DNA from: Pomphorhynchus laevis
Taxonomy: Eukaryota > Acanthocephala > Palaeacanthocephala > Echinorhynchida > Pomphorhynchidae
Assembly: GCA_012934845.2 (NCBI GenBank)
Contig: WNNJ02003276.1
Coordinates: 120,949-184,948 of the forward strand
Reading direction: 5' to 3'
DNA: 64,000 bases
This document shows positions 28,001 through 37,689 of the stretch, in pieces (within the stretch, counting starts at the first letter, position 1; each line of letters starts with the position of its first letter). The position numbers and the translations under genes were made by a program. The notes below the pieces were generated by a model, which saw only the letters and a list, made by a program, of their open reading frames with translations, searched no databases and was not told where the DNA came from.

Positions 28001-31000
28001 AATTAGACTCTTAGGTGTGTAAAATACCTTGAGTGATTCAATCAGAGGGTGGTGCGTCAGTGTATGATAGAGGGATCTGATGCCTCTAGACTGTTATGGA
28101 CAAAGTGTGAAGACTGTGAACTTAATGACTTATTATTGTTGTGTCCTATATCTTAAATATGTTTAGTAACATAATATATTATTATCATTAGAAATTGTAT
28201 CAGTAGCTGCTAAACTTTGTGCATTTTTATACCATTTCAGGAAAACAGCTACAAATCCTTTAGTTCAAAAAAAAAACAAAATAATAGTACACTGAGCAGA
28301 AACGAACATTTATTACAATCAAAAATATAAAATATATAAAAAATATTATACAAATTATATAAATTATACAAATTAATAGTACACTGAGCAGAAACGAGTA
28401 TGTATTACAATCAAAAATATAAAAATATATAAAAAATATTATATAAATTATATAAATTATACAAATTATATAAATTGAAGAGACAATAATATTTCTAAGA
28501 TGTTGCAATATCTAATGATATTGCAACATAAATTATATTTATTTTTGAAACATAAATAATCTACTATTGTGCCATTTGAATTAAATATTTCAAAATGCAC
28601 TAATACACTGATAGACACTTAAAGCTGGTGTTCATAATATTAATTTAGAAAACGGAACATTCACAGCCTCCCGATAATGAAATAGAAAGTAATGTGATAT
28701 TCAATTTAAAGGATGTTCTAATCAGAAAATTTGAGCGTAAACAACTGCAAAAAATACTCAAGAATGTATATCTGATTGTGTTTGAAGTTTACATTAATAT
28801 TTAACTCATCCCATCGGTTAGTTCAAAAACAAAATAAAAACACAAAAAATACACTGAGCAGAAATCTCTATAATTCTTAATTGTAGATTGAAATTAATTA
28901 TTAATCTGCAATGATAATTATAAAAATTACCTTCCTATCTTCAGATAATTATTTTAATTTTTAAAGATGCGAACAGAGGTTAGCGAAATATTAAAAGAGA
29001 TAAATGAAGATATTTGTAAATATTGTTGATAATAATTGTATATTCTTTTAAAATAGTATATTATTTTAAAATAGTGTATTCTTTTAAAATAGTATATAAT
29101 TACTTTTTTGTATTTCAAAATAGTATATTCGAATGTATGCAAATAGTATAAGAATATCTAAAGTATTTTTTATATCTAAAGTATTTTTTGTATATTATTT
29201 CAAAATAGTATATGAAAATGTATGAAAATATAGAAATAGTAATGAAAATGTATGCAAATATTATAAGAATATCTGAAGATCCTAACAGAGGTCAGCTAAA
29301 TATCAAATAAATACGTTTAGTTGACTAAACGTATTAGTAAATACATTATCAGTTGATAATTATAAAATAGTATATTCTTTTATAGAAAATTACAATATCT
29401 GTAATTTTTTGAAGATGCTAACAGAAGTTAGCGAAATATCAAAAATAATCTCCTCTCTTCTTTGATACAGCTCCAATAATAATTTATCAACAATGTATCA
29501 TTATCAACAATTTAAAATTTTTCCATTACAGTTAATGGATAAATATCAATAAACTTTATAATGTTAGAATTGGTTATGATTGAAATTTACGAATTTTAAT
29601 CATAAAATAATAAATAATAATATTTAATAATTATTTATCAGTAAATGGATCATTATCAACTATTTAGAAGTGTTTTATTAATAATTTTGTATTAAATTTT
29701 TAAATATATCCCATCACATATTTTAGATTTACTATTGAATATTAAAATAATGTAAAATATTAAAATTTTAATACTAAAAAATAATATTAAAATTATTATA
29801 TTTCTTTAGTTTCTTAGACAAATTTTGGTGGATGATCACTATTTCAATGCTACTGAGCTTAATCAGTTGATATTCTATGTAGCTGAAATGAGAAAACGAT
29901 TTGGCATTATTCGTGTTGAATTTACGCCAATTATATTTCTACAAGTTTATCAAACGTCATTTATCACAGACTTTGATTTGAAATTAAACGACCTCAAAGC
30001 ATGTCTACAGCGATTATTAGTAGCACAAATATCAGTGTCAGAAGAACAGTAGGTGTAAAATGATATGTTTTTAACTTTAAATTTTAATTTTTTGAATTTT
30101 ATAAATCTTGATTTTTGGTAATAATTTATATAAACTACGACATTAATTTTGCTTAATTTGAAGAAAATTCTAACGCAGATATTGTTTAGTTTAAAAAATG
30201 ACATTCAAAATTCGATTGTATATCAAATCCATTGTAACTTTCAATTTAAAATCTAAAATTCAAAACATTTTTTTTCTGTTTTTTCTATCGCCTTATAAAT
30301 TTGAAAGAATAGTGATTGAATCGGCAAATAAATAAAAACATGCGTGTAAATTACAAAAAAATAAATTAGTTGTAATTTACCACTCAATTATTATTGATAA
30401 TTTCTTAAATATAGTAACTGAAATCGAGAATATATTTTATTCGTTAAGTCTATTCTGTAAAACGATAAAAAGATAAAAATAAAATTTATCAAAATTTTAT
30501 AGATACATAAAGCTTAATAGATTTTTAATTTAAATATAAATAAAAAGATTTTTAATGTTTAATGAAATTGTATATAAGCATTATAAATATATATTTATTC
30601 AATTGCGGAGTATTGTAAAAGTCGTGTCTAATTAAAATATGTTGCCAAATTTCAATTAGTCAAAACCAATTTGCAGATTAATGTTGAAAGATATTTTCAT
30701 ACTCTCATATTTAGAATTATAATTCGTTACCATAATGGCAGTAAGGAATGTTTCTTAAACACGATAGTTGTAAAAATTAATTAATTAAAAACGTAACTAT
30801 TATGTGACTTAGAAAAGGTAACCCTTTTAAATAAAATTTATTTAAAAGTTCAGGAACTTTAAAATTAAATAAACTTGAAAATATTCTTAAGAACTAATCA
30901 GTATTCGAAAACTAAACATTTTTAAAATAAAATTTGAATAACGAATTTTTACTGACTAACTTTGAAAATCTAACCAAAACTTATAATACTCTATTTAGAA

Positions 31001-34000
31001 TAAAACAAATAGTAATTTAAATCCCTTGTCGTAGTATGCAATATATTGTTGTGTACGAAAACAAAACTTACATTGTTTGAACTATTATCAAACGACAAAC
31101 TATTAAAAATTAGTTATAATTAGACAAAAAAGCTATTATTTTATATACCCGCAATAAATTTATCGGGCTTAGCTAGAGTTTTCCATCTCTTTCTATTCAC
31201 ATATGCAAGGCGTTACATCTTCCGATTACGGTTTCACTACGAACATATTTAGAAACAGTCAAGTAGAAAATAACCAAACTTGAAACTGAGATTTTCCATA
31301 CTCCAGTGCATACGCAAGAGAAATGGTGAGAGAAACCTCTGGTTTTCATTGCCGGCTATCGAAATAAATTTTGACGCATTCGCATTCCACTACATGAATG
31401 TACCGATAGTTGCTTGTGTGAACATCGCCATAAATGTTTTCGATCCATATTGTACGTTTTAATTGCACTAATTTACCGGTAATAGTCTAGTTGACATCGA
31501 CAACCATGGAAGATTCAATAGGCACTGATCATTTGACTATTTGTTTCCTGTTTGATGTTATTTTAATTTGTAAGATTTGTTCATATAGTCCAAGCCGAAA
31601 GGTGCAGTAGCAAACTTAAATAATCTTTAATATAAAACAATATAAAATTTAAGCAATTAGTATGAAATGTTAAAAGACAATAAATTTAATCTTGTAAATT
31701 ATTAATATTATAAGCTTAATATCGATATTATTAAGGAATTAACAAAACCTATATTAATAATTTAATCGCTAACAGGAGCAGTTAAGTTACCTAGATACCC
31801 GATTTCTGAAGAAGTCATTTAAATGGATAATTTTTAAATTAAAAATTACAAGCTATTAATGATTACATTCACAGTTAAATGTTTGCAAATGAACTTTAAC
31901 GAATTTATTTTTATCACCTTAACTGATTTTCTATTGGGTCAAAAACTAAGCAAAAGAAACACTAAAAATATAGTAAAAATGATAAAACTTTATAAAAGAT
32001 AATGGGCTTATTTAAGCTCATTATCATATGAAATTATAAGCTTATGGGCTTATTTAAGCCCATTATCAAAGATTACTAAATCTTATTTAAGCTTAATAAC
32101 CCTAATTATGATTATTAAAGTGGAATTATTATAAAGTTGCTAACCGTGTCTGCTAACGTACTTATAGAAAAACGGGCCAAGTTGAAGATATCAAGGATAC
32201 AATATCAGCAGAAGATATGGTATTTTTGTTTGTTCCATCATAATTAATATGCCCGTTTATAATAAAGGAACTTGATTTGTCAGAAATTAATAAGTCGTTT
32301 GCGTCCATTCTTGAAAAGTTTAATCGAATAAAGACAAGCGTTGCTACGGACAAGATAGATTTTCATGTTGGGATATTGGATTCATTAATAGTAACCGGTG
32401 AAGAACTTGGTGTAAAGGTAATCATAATGAAACGAGTGATGGAGCAGCTAACTGCTCGGTTATTATAATGGCACACTTTAAAAATTGACTAAATTTACCA
32501 TTTAGGTTTTACACTTTTTTAATAATAAGACTCAATTAATAAAGGGCTCAAAATATAAACATATAATGTGGTGGGCTCAATTTTCAAAATTTCAATTTTG
32601 CTTAAATAAAATACAAAATCTCAGACCTAATTATATGTTATTGATCAGATCAATTGCCTATTTGTGATCAGTTTTGAAGTATTTGCGCTAGTGAAATCTG
32701 AATGTTTCCCAGTGAGTTATTCATTCTCCTGTTAGGACTGATATTCATAATAGTCACATTTGTCGAGCATAATAGATGTGAAGAAGCTTAGACAATCTTT
32801 GATGGCCTCTATCAGAAATTAGTTCCCTTCTTTCCTATGGTATCAGCTATCAGCTAGTTGCTCTGTAAATTTTAACTGATAGTCAAGAGGAGAGTTCGCT
32901 GTTATATGGATACTTATTTCACTAAAGGAGTTGACTGTGTAAGCATCAAAGATTTCAAATTCAATTTTTGATTTTTTGTCTGCTAGCATAATTTTCGAGT
33001 AATCGACTTGCGTTTGAAGGGAATATGAATCTGTCTAAAAAATCCTACGTATGTACTGTTTTTGTTTAACCCCTGACTCTGAGGGCATTTGCTAGAAGGT
33101 ATTAAATTGCGATTAATTGACATAATAAAGTATTAAAAACATGTGTAATGATACCCTGTGTGGTTTGCTCGTGGGTATCTTACCATTCACGAATTGCACC
33201 TCAATCGCTTAGACTTGTTAGATTTTCTATCTACTACCAAATACATTTTTTCGTTGATATTTTTAAAGTGTTCCCAGACATACATATGTTAGATTGATTA
33301 TGAGTGGATAACAAAATATACCCTATTAAACCTTACCACAATAGCTGCGACTCTGTTTTTATCTTTTTATTTCTTTTGTCATAATAATCCATATTTTGTA
33401 GTAAAAAATATTACTCTAAAATTTAATATATTACGCTAAAGTAATATAAATATTATTATTCGTTATTATATTTTCTTATATAGAATAAAAACTGCAAATT
33501 TATTTAGTTCAAGAAATTCAAAAGTAATATAACAGTGAAAGACAACTCAATTCAATTACACCAGACAATGGATTTTATGTATCGAATAAAAGAAGTTTTT
33601 CAACTACGATTAGAATTGAACAAATTACTAGAGTGAGCAACATACTGTTTGCATAAATACATAAATCTTTAGTATTCCTGGGTTCATAATCAGCATTATT
33701 TAAATCACTTTGAAAATAAATGCTTCGGATAAGTCAATTATTTTATATGCAATACGATGTTTCAATAATATTCTTTTTCATAATCTTACATTACATTTAA
33801 TATTAAATAAAATTCGCAATTTTAGAAGTGCTAATTCTATTAAAAAGTAACACATTTGATGATAATTAAGATTATTCTCGTCTTATAATAGTCGCGCTAC
33901 AAACAATAAGTTCGCAGCAGTCTACCGCAATATTGTCTGCGCACTGAGTCGTAAAAGTGGATTTATTCTATCTATGCCGTGAAGCCCCACAGTGTATCTG

Positions 34001-35574
34001 TGAAATTCGCTCTGCTAGAGGTTGTCCTGTGTACATATCAGCAAAAAAATGTAACATTAACAATATTGTAACTTATAATTACTGTTTTTTGAATAATATT
34101 ATTTATTAATTATAAACATATTATTAATAATACATATTATAATACATATTAATATTATCTATTATTAATATATTAATAACTAATATAAATTATTAATGAA
34201 TGAAAATATCTTTATTATTAATTTACAAACAAGAGCAACATCTTAGCTAGGGTGGCTGTCGGGAGCCACCCTGACAGTTATATTTACAAACATAATCAAT
34301 TAGTATCTAGCTGGTAAAAAACACACTTCGTAGTACTTATCAATTCAAGTTTTTTTTAATCGAATATAATAATCCAATTACTATATTCGATTATATTTAT
34401 TCGATTATATTAATTATTAATATGTTTAATATTAATATCAATTATTATATTAATTATTAATGTATTGTTAATATATTTATAGATTTATCAAAAATAGTAC
34501 TTGCAAGTTAGTGAAGTACTATTAGTTGGTAAAGTACGTGTTCAAACATTTGCTTGCTTACGCTTGAAGTTGCCTTTACATGAACGAGGAACTCTAAAAC
34601 ATGCAGTTGCCGATTTAATGATAGTAAAGACGATATTGCGCTATAAATTGAAGATGATATTCGAGTACTTAAATAAACGTCATCTGGTTAGCTTGGAAGT
34701 GATAGATTCCACCACTGCATTTATTTTACTGATAATGTCCCTCAGACGTCGAAAAAATTAAAGGACGAATTAAATCTTATATATGTTGCATATATTGATT
34801 ATTTTAGATACGATTGTTATAAATCGTATTTAATTGTTTTTAAATAATGATCTTATTTGAACGAATCGAAATAGCAATCTTGAAAATATTATTTATTTAG
34901 AAATTGTTTACTTATATATTGTTATTTGATATATCGCTATATAGTTTAGTATAAATTTTAAAATTTACAATCGAAGAATTTTATCTCGTAATCAGATATC
35001 TTGTGTTTGATTACATATAATCAAATACAATTACAATAAAAATATATTTATTTTTAAGAAAAATCAAAGTAATCAAAATATAAAAATTTTTAGTGTTTGA
35101 ACAAAATAATAAAAAATGTAGATTTTATTTTAAGCTGTTAGCTGCCAAAACATGGTAGTTCTAATCGTGATATGGTTAATTGTCAATTAATTAAATATTC
35201 TTTAATATATTAAATAATATTGTATGATGTAATAAATGTGAGGAAATCTGGACATAAACATTAGTTCCAACAAATCGATTAATATATCAATGCTAAAATA
35301 TTGCTAGCTCGATGCTACTTCAGCATTTTATATCGAGCTTTATAGTAATTAATATTCGTCTATTAATTTAGGTGGACCTTTAATTTAAAATCAGGAACAG
35401 TTAAGGTACACGATGTTTTGAAAAGTAAACTGCCTAGTTACGAAAATCGAGTAAAATTTTTAAACGAAGAAATGTCAGAATGTTCAATATGCTTGGCACA
35501 TTTGTGTGAAATCAGTCGAATTTTAGAAATAATAGGAAAAGGTTGTAGACTGGCACTTTTAGTTCTTAATCCAG
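10066..35574 (+). CDS. Dynein heavy chain-like gene, tail exons (part 1 of one gene)
   Basis: Twelve exons join in compatible phases: 10066-10113, 11414-11511, 11725-11832, 13968-14200, 21413-21555, 23534-23704, 29810-30048, 32168-32219, 32268-32417, 33508-33632, 34512-34664, 35372-35574. They encode about 574 residues, mostly amphipathic helices (for example MDFMYRIKEVFQLRLELN and ILEKFNRIKTSVATDKIDF). They fit the position and helical character of a dynein heavy chain N-terminal tail, which in the family binds intermediate and light chains and dimerises. Sequence similarity in this part alone is weak; the assignment rests on the frame continuing into the linker exons at 41995-51232. The 32220-32267 intron is 48 bp, the others 0.2-7 kb. 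The donor at 34665 (GTACTT) is weak and was chosen because it alone joins in frame to 35372. The 5' end and start codon are not identified. Confidence 0.65.
10480..11362. repeat. Compound tandem repeat with two interleaved modules
   Basis: A ~135-bp module (landmarks GATTGCTATAAAATAAAC, TTTACATTTCAGCAG, ATCTTTATGATTTTAATAT) alternates with a ~185-bp module (landmarks GATCTGGATGGAC, CACGGAAAATACCTTTG, GACAGTTCCATCGAGCGG). The order is module 1, 2, 1, 2, 1, 1, giving a higher-order period of about 320 bp. It lies in the first large dynein intron. Confidence 0.85.
11833..13967. other. Dynein intron, nothing recognised
   Basis: This is an AT-rich intron. A 36-codon open stretch after an AG at 12189 is out of phase with both flanking exons and was not accepted as an exon. 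Confidence 0.5.
14397..15225 (+). mobile_element. Penelope-like RT fragment, partly duplicated (fossil)
   Basis: Translations show the N-terminal RT motif DFSTLYTNLDLVDIKEALV and, further on, RQVKGVPMGGNSSPIIADL followed by FLSFIEYEF. This order matches reverse transcriptases of the Penelope-like type. From about 14863 the same stretch starts again (STLYTNLDLVDIKEAL) and runs to 15225 in a more decayed form. The catalytic YIDD region and any GIY-YIG endonuclease are absent here. The element is broken in several places. Matching C-terminal sequence lies at 19005-19350. Confidence 0.7.
15480..17640 (+). mobile_element. CR1-like LINE, first copy (decayed)
   Basis: Readable pieces in order are RSRCVIFAGVPESN near 15800 (as in LINE ORF1/N-terminal regions), a linker stretch ALRKILKAVTIWSKSLRD near 16220, and an RT core with WKEATIVPIYKKG and SLTSHVSKIMERI from about 16700 to 17100. 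After that point the frame decays, and SGVPQG-like sequence reappears near 17590 with AYADDA near 17675. The reading frame is interrupted many times. The style of the RT (SLTSHVSKIMERI, PLLFNFFI) is that of CR1/L2-type non-LTR retrotransposons. It lies in a dynein intron. Confidence 0.75.
17641..17727. repeat. Perfect inverted repeat, 36-bp arms, inside the LINE
   Basis: The arm 17641-17676 (CTATCATGATGACATTAAG... ending GCCTTGCTT) is exactly reverse-complemented at 17692-17727 around a 15-base loop. The left arm and loop encode the RT active-site region AYADDA. Immediately right of the palindrome the LINE restarts upstream with TCATGGAGCGTATTATTAG, so the palindrome marks the junction of two LINE copies. 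Confidence 0.95.
17728..18960 (+). mobile_element. CR1-like LINE, second copy (decayed)
   Basis: It repeats the RT segment seen at 16840 (SHVSKIMERIISKHI, SYLQSSNQLS) and continues further, with SGVPQGSVLCPLLFN near 18150 and a C-terminal segment near 18600 that includes RPHIEYGIQASF and FERILRR, as is usual downstream of LINE RT domains. It is truncated at its 5' end by the palindrome junction and interrupted repeatedly. Confidence 0.75.
19005..19350 (+). mobile_element. Penelope-like RT C-terminal fragment (fossil)
   Basis: Sequence equivalent to the segment LNKTNINDKEGVY and the following C-terminal part of the minus-strand RT at 24258-24752 is present in plus orientation and decayed. It abuts the end of the LINE directly. 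With the N-terminal fragment at 14397-15225 it may be one element that a later LINE insertion split. Confidence 0.65.
19351..21412. other. Dynein intron with an unassigned less AT-rich island
   Basis: Most of this is AT-rich intron. Between about 20390 and 21050 base composition is more balanced, and open frames occur on both strands (minus 20391-20603, with FEVVDRKVGSDDGQH; plus 20784-21014). Neither resembles a family I recognise. It could be an old transposon fragment. Confidence 0.35.
21556..22240. other. Dynein intron, nothing recognised
   Basis: AT-rich sequence with a short imperfect direct repeat (CAATCACTTAGTTGAGTAAT at about 21953 and 22009). No gene seen. Confidence 0.5.
22241..23127. 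repeat. ~370-bp tandem repeat, 2.4 copies
   Basis: The landmark AATGCCGTATTTCG starts units at about 22241, 22607 and 22988, giving periods of 366 and 381 bp; the third unit is cut at 23127. The unit is much less AT-rich than its surroundings and contains a strong hairpin (GACCAGTGGGTACT with AGTACTCATTGGTC in unit 1). The second unit has a small insertion in that hairpin. Neither a coding nor a known RNA assignment could be made. Confidence 0.9.
23998..24216. repeat. Cluster of strong hairpins
   Basis: At 23998-24024 GATGACCTCTAA pairs with TTAGAGGTCATC around three bases. At 24139-24216 a 25-bp arm beginning TTTGGCCCAGCTGCTATG is exactly reverse-complemented, and the space between is filled by repeats of CAGTTGAAAACTG. 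The same arm also occurs once directly at about 24057. Confidence 0.9.
24258..24974 (-). mobile_element. Penelope-like reverse transcriptase (partial fossil)
   Basis: Minus-strand reading shows QIKGVPMGSNSSPIIADL, then the active site FRYIDDICVFN, then YPESFILNKTN and DKEGVYLDMN, followed by a helical C-terminal part. This is the best preserved RT of this type in the window. The N-terminal RT motifs (the FSTLYTN region) are missing and no endonuclease is seen, so it is a broken, 5'-truncated copy. The assignment to Penelope-like elements is by motif style; related RTs without an endonuclease exist. Confidence 0.75.
25324..26166. mobile_element. Nested 0.84-kb element with the same terminal inverted repeats
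   Basis: CAGCTAACTGAGTCTACG at 25324 faces its complement ending at 26166. It carries the subterminal block AATAAGGAATATAGG near 25433 and contains a MITE at 25833-26095. It looks like a short non-autonomous member nested in the 23792-27341 region. Confidence 0.65.
25833..26095 (+). mobile_element. MITE, GGAGCTGGATCAAAG family, near-complete copy
   Basis: The left end GTTGATAATGATACATTG with TTGGAGCTGTATCAAAG faces an inverted right end (CTTTGATTCAACATCAATAAT). An inner inverted pair (CGCTAACTTCTGTTAGCATC against ATGCTAATAGAGGTTAGAC) is also present. No coding capacity. Confidence 0.7.
26268..26375 (+). mobile_element. MITE fragment, same family
   Basis: AATAGTTGATAATGATCCAT is followed by AATTTTATTTGATATTTC and CTAACCTCTGTTGGCATCTT. 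Only one end is present. Confidence 0.6.
27552..28258. repeat. ~70-bp direct repeats flanking a 0.6-kb segment
   Basis: ATTGTATCAGTAGTTGTTGA and the following ~50 bp at 27552 recur with about one change in six at 28190 (ATTGTATCAGTAGCTGCTAA). The interior shows no recognised gene. Fragmentary mobile-element origin is possible. Confidence 0.6.
28285..28475. repeat. ~93-bp tandem duplication
   Basis: TAGTACACTGAGCAGAAACG starts at about 28285 and again at about 28377, each followed by ATTACAATCAAAAATATAAA. A minus-strand open frame across it (28260-28508) is an isoleucine/tyrosine-rich artefact of AT repeats. A similar CACTGAGCAGAAA occurs at 28852. Confidence 0.75.
28571..29309 (-). mobile_element. 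~737-bp repeat, right copy of an inverted pair
   Basis: Reverse complement of 6149-6885 with only scattered differences. This copy lies in the dynein intron between the exons at 23534 and 29810. Confidence 0.8.
29385..29665 (-). mobile_element. MITE remnants, GGAGCTGGATCAAAG family, reverse orientation
   Basis: 29385-29530 carries TTTGATACAGCTCCAATAAT and the complementary GATGCTAACAGAAGTTAGCG; 29632-29665 repeats the end ATGGATCATTATCAACTATT. Confidence 0.6.
30049..32167. other. Dynein intron; two tandem hairpins near its end
   Basis: AT-rich intron. Around 31140-31460 composition is more balanced and holds a 60-codon plus-strand frame (31280-31462) with no recognisable family. At 31999-32027 GATAATGGGCTT pairs with AAGCTCATTATC, and at 32045-32068 ATGGGCTTA pairs with TAAGCCCAT, forming two adjacent hairpins of related sequence. 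Confidence 0.5.
32418..33507. other. Dynein intron, nothing recognised
   Basis: No exon, repeat or element seen. Confidence 0.5.
34249..34272. repeat. GC-rich 9-bp hairpin in an AT-rich intron
   Basis: AGGGTGGCT pairs perfectly with AGCCACCCT around the loop GTCGGG. It stands out because the flanking sequence is almost wholly A and T. Function unknown. Confidence 0.8.
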
Positions 35575-37267
35575 GTAATTTAAATATTTTAATTGTTTCC
35601 TTTATAAAATCAAGAAATCAAATAAATATTATGTAGATAGGATTCACAAATAACATAATAGGAATCAATAGCAGATTAACAAAATTATGATTTGCTTTAT
35701 TAAAGTAACTTTTGCTGCAATTTATAATAATTTTATCTACACGTCGCGTATACTGTTCAAAGCAATGCCTATAGTTATGATATTTCACTAAATTCTATTC
35801 TAAATTTCAAATTATTCATATGAAAAAGGCTTTTATAGCATAAATATCGATGTAATAATAAATTAAATAATTAAATACTTTCAATAAAGTACCGAAGTAT
35901 CCTACTAGTTGTGGCATGCGGATATATAAATAAGAAATATCAACATACTTGGGCTATCAATAAAGTATTAGTTAGTCAAATTGCAGTTTATAAATAACGA
36001 TTCCCTGCGTCTTCTGCGATTTTGACGTAATTAGCTAATCAATTATCTAGAAAAGAGCATAACCGCATTTTCGTAAAATAAGGCTTAGTAGCATTCTAAT
36101 CTAAATTACATTTAGTCAAACCAATACGGCAGTTTGTACTCAAAAGGTTTTTATAAATCCATATGTAGGCCATATATTTGTAAAATTTATCCTAAATACC
36201 TGTGTTCAATAAACAAACAATAGTGAATACGCCACCCAAACTAATTAAAAGGCCCTGAAATCAAGAATTATTGAAAAATCATATGAAATAGGTTTTAGGT
36301 AATAACTATTAGGTTTTATTCAGAAAATTACTTATTAATCTGATAAGAAACATTTAAATTAAATTTTTATTTAAATAAATAAAGTAGATAAATTTTATTA
36401 AACTTTATTTGGTCGTCAGGCTTTTGAGAAAAAAATTAATCAATAATTTTGCATAAATCTTCATGCGTCTTCACAGCAACAAATTTTATAATTGAAATTT
36501 AATTTTCAAACATTTTACCAATTTTATGCATTTGTATTATTTGGAATTGAAAAATCAAGTATCAACATTACAATTGTTTATTTTCTAAGGAACTACTAGA
36601 TCTACTGTATGCATTTCTGATTGCGACTTCGACAGGCTCCAAATGCTCATCATTGTAAGGAGTTTTCTGTTCGCCGTGTCGTGAACTTCTTTCTCTGTCT
36701 AAGCTGCGGACGCTGCAACAATCATCCCCAGCATACATTCTGCATTCCCCTTTGAACAATAGAGCTCAGGCGTTGCATGTGTAGAATGAACATGCGCACT
36801 GGTACTCGGTGAATCGTCCGAGTCATTTTTCTTAATCCTTGAAGAACTTGGTAATCGATAATCCAAATGATCCAAGTGTCTCAAGAACCAACCGCACAAA
36901 TGAGTATTGGATATGGTCAATACTATCGTACTAGTGCGCTTTTATTTCCTAAGCATTCGCTAAGACACATTCTGTGTCATTAGTGACACGCGCAATGTGA
37001 CTATTTACCAGCGTGCTTTGGCAAGTAAAATCCAATACCAAGAGCTTGTAACTCTCCCATGTTATTAGAGATCTACCGTCGGGGCTGTTTCCTGTCTATT
37101 CGGCTACAAACACTTGCTATTAAACGACAGGGAACGTCGGTGGCTGTGAGTGCCATCTTGATTGGATATTAACCTAATTTTATTAGCGCAGCAATTGTAT
37201 TGAGTATAATCGTATCATCCTTTCTCATTGGGTTTGGAGCCCAGCATCGTAATTAACAATATTTATT
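35575..37267. other. Dynein intron with unassigned minus-strand open frames
   Basis: Between 36568 and 36920 two overlapping minus-strand frames (63 and 73 codons) have serine- and charge-rich content, for example SSSRIKKNDSDDSPSTSAH. No family is recognised and no splice structure was found. This less AT-rich patch may belong to an old mobile element. Confidence 0.35.
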
Positions 37268-37410
37268 ACAGTAAAGAATTATCGGAGCTGGATCAAAGAA
37301 AGAAAAAAAAATATGTGATATTTCGAATCTGGTATCAAACTAGTCATCTTTAATCCAGTTCCAATAATTATTTATCAATAAATGGATCATTATCAACTAT
37401 TTAAAATTTA
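37268..37410. mobile_element. Compact MITE, GGAGCTGGATCAAAG family
   Basis: ATTATCGGAGCTGGATCAAAG-type sequence at the left faces CTTTAATCCAGTTCCAATAA at the right, followed by ATGGATCATTATCAACTATT. At about 140 bp it is the shortest copy with both ends. Confidence 0.7.
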
Positions 37411-37689
37411 TTACGGTCGCTTTTGATAAATATTTTCTAATCTGAGCTTTAACTATCTAAGCTTTTACTATCTGAGCTTTCACAGTTATCTATTGTAACT
37501 GTTGTATTATTATCGAAAGGTGAACAGTACATTAGTTTATGTTTTAACGATGTGAATAACCCTTTGGCAACATAATAAATGAAAACTATTATTATTCTTT
37601 GAAAATGTCACAATACATTTTTAAATATATACCAATGTCACTGGTTTAAACATTCTTGATTATAACTACTTACAATAAAATCAAATTAC

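Noticed and set aside
28260-28508. 82-codon minus-strand hydrophobic frame that looks like membrane segments
   Set aside because: It comes from an AT-rich tandem duplication. The isoleucine/tyrosine/phenylalanine content follows from the base composition.
31280-31462. 60-codon open frame in a dynein intron
   Set aside because: No start context, splice-phase fit or recognisable family; likely chance or transposon-derived.
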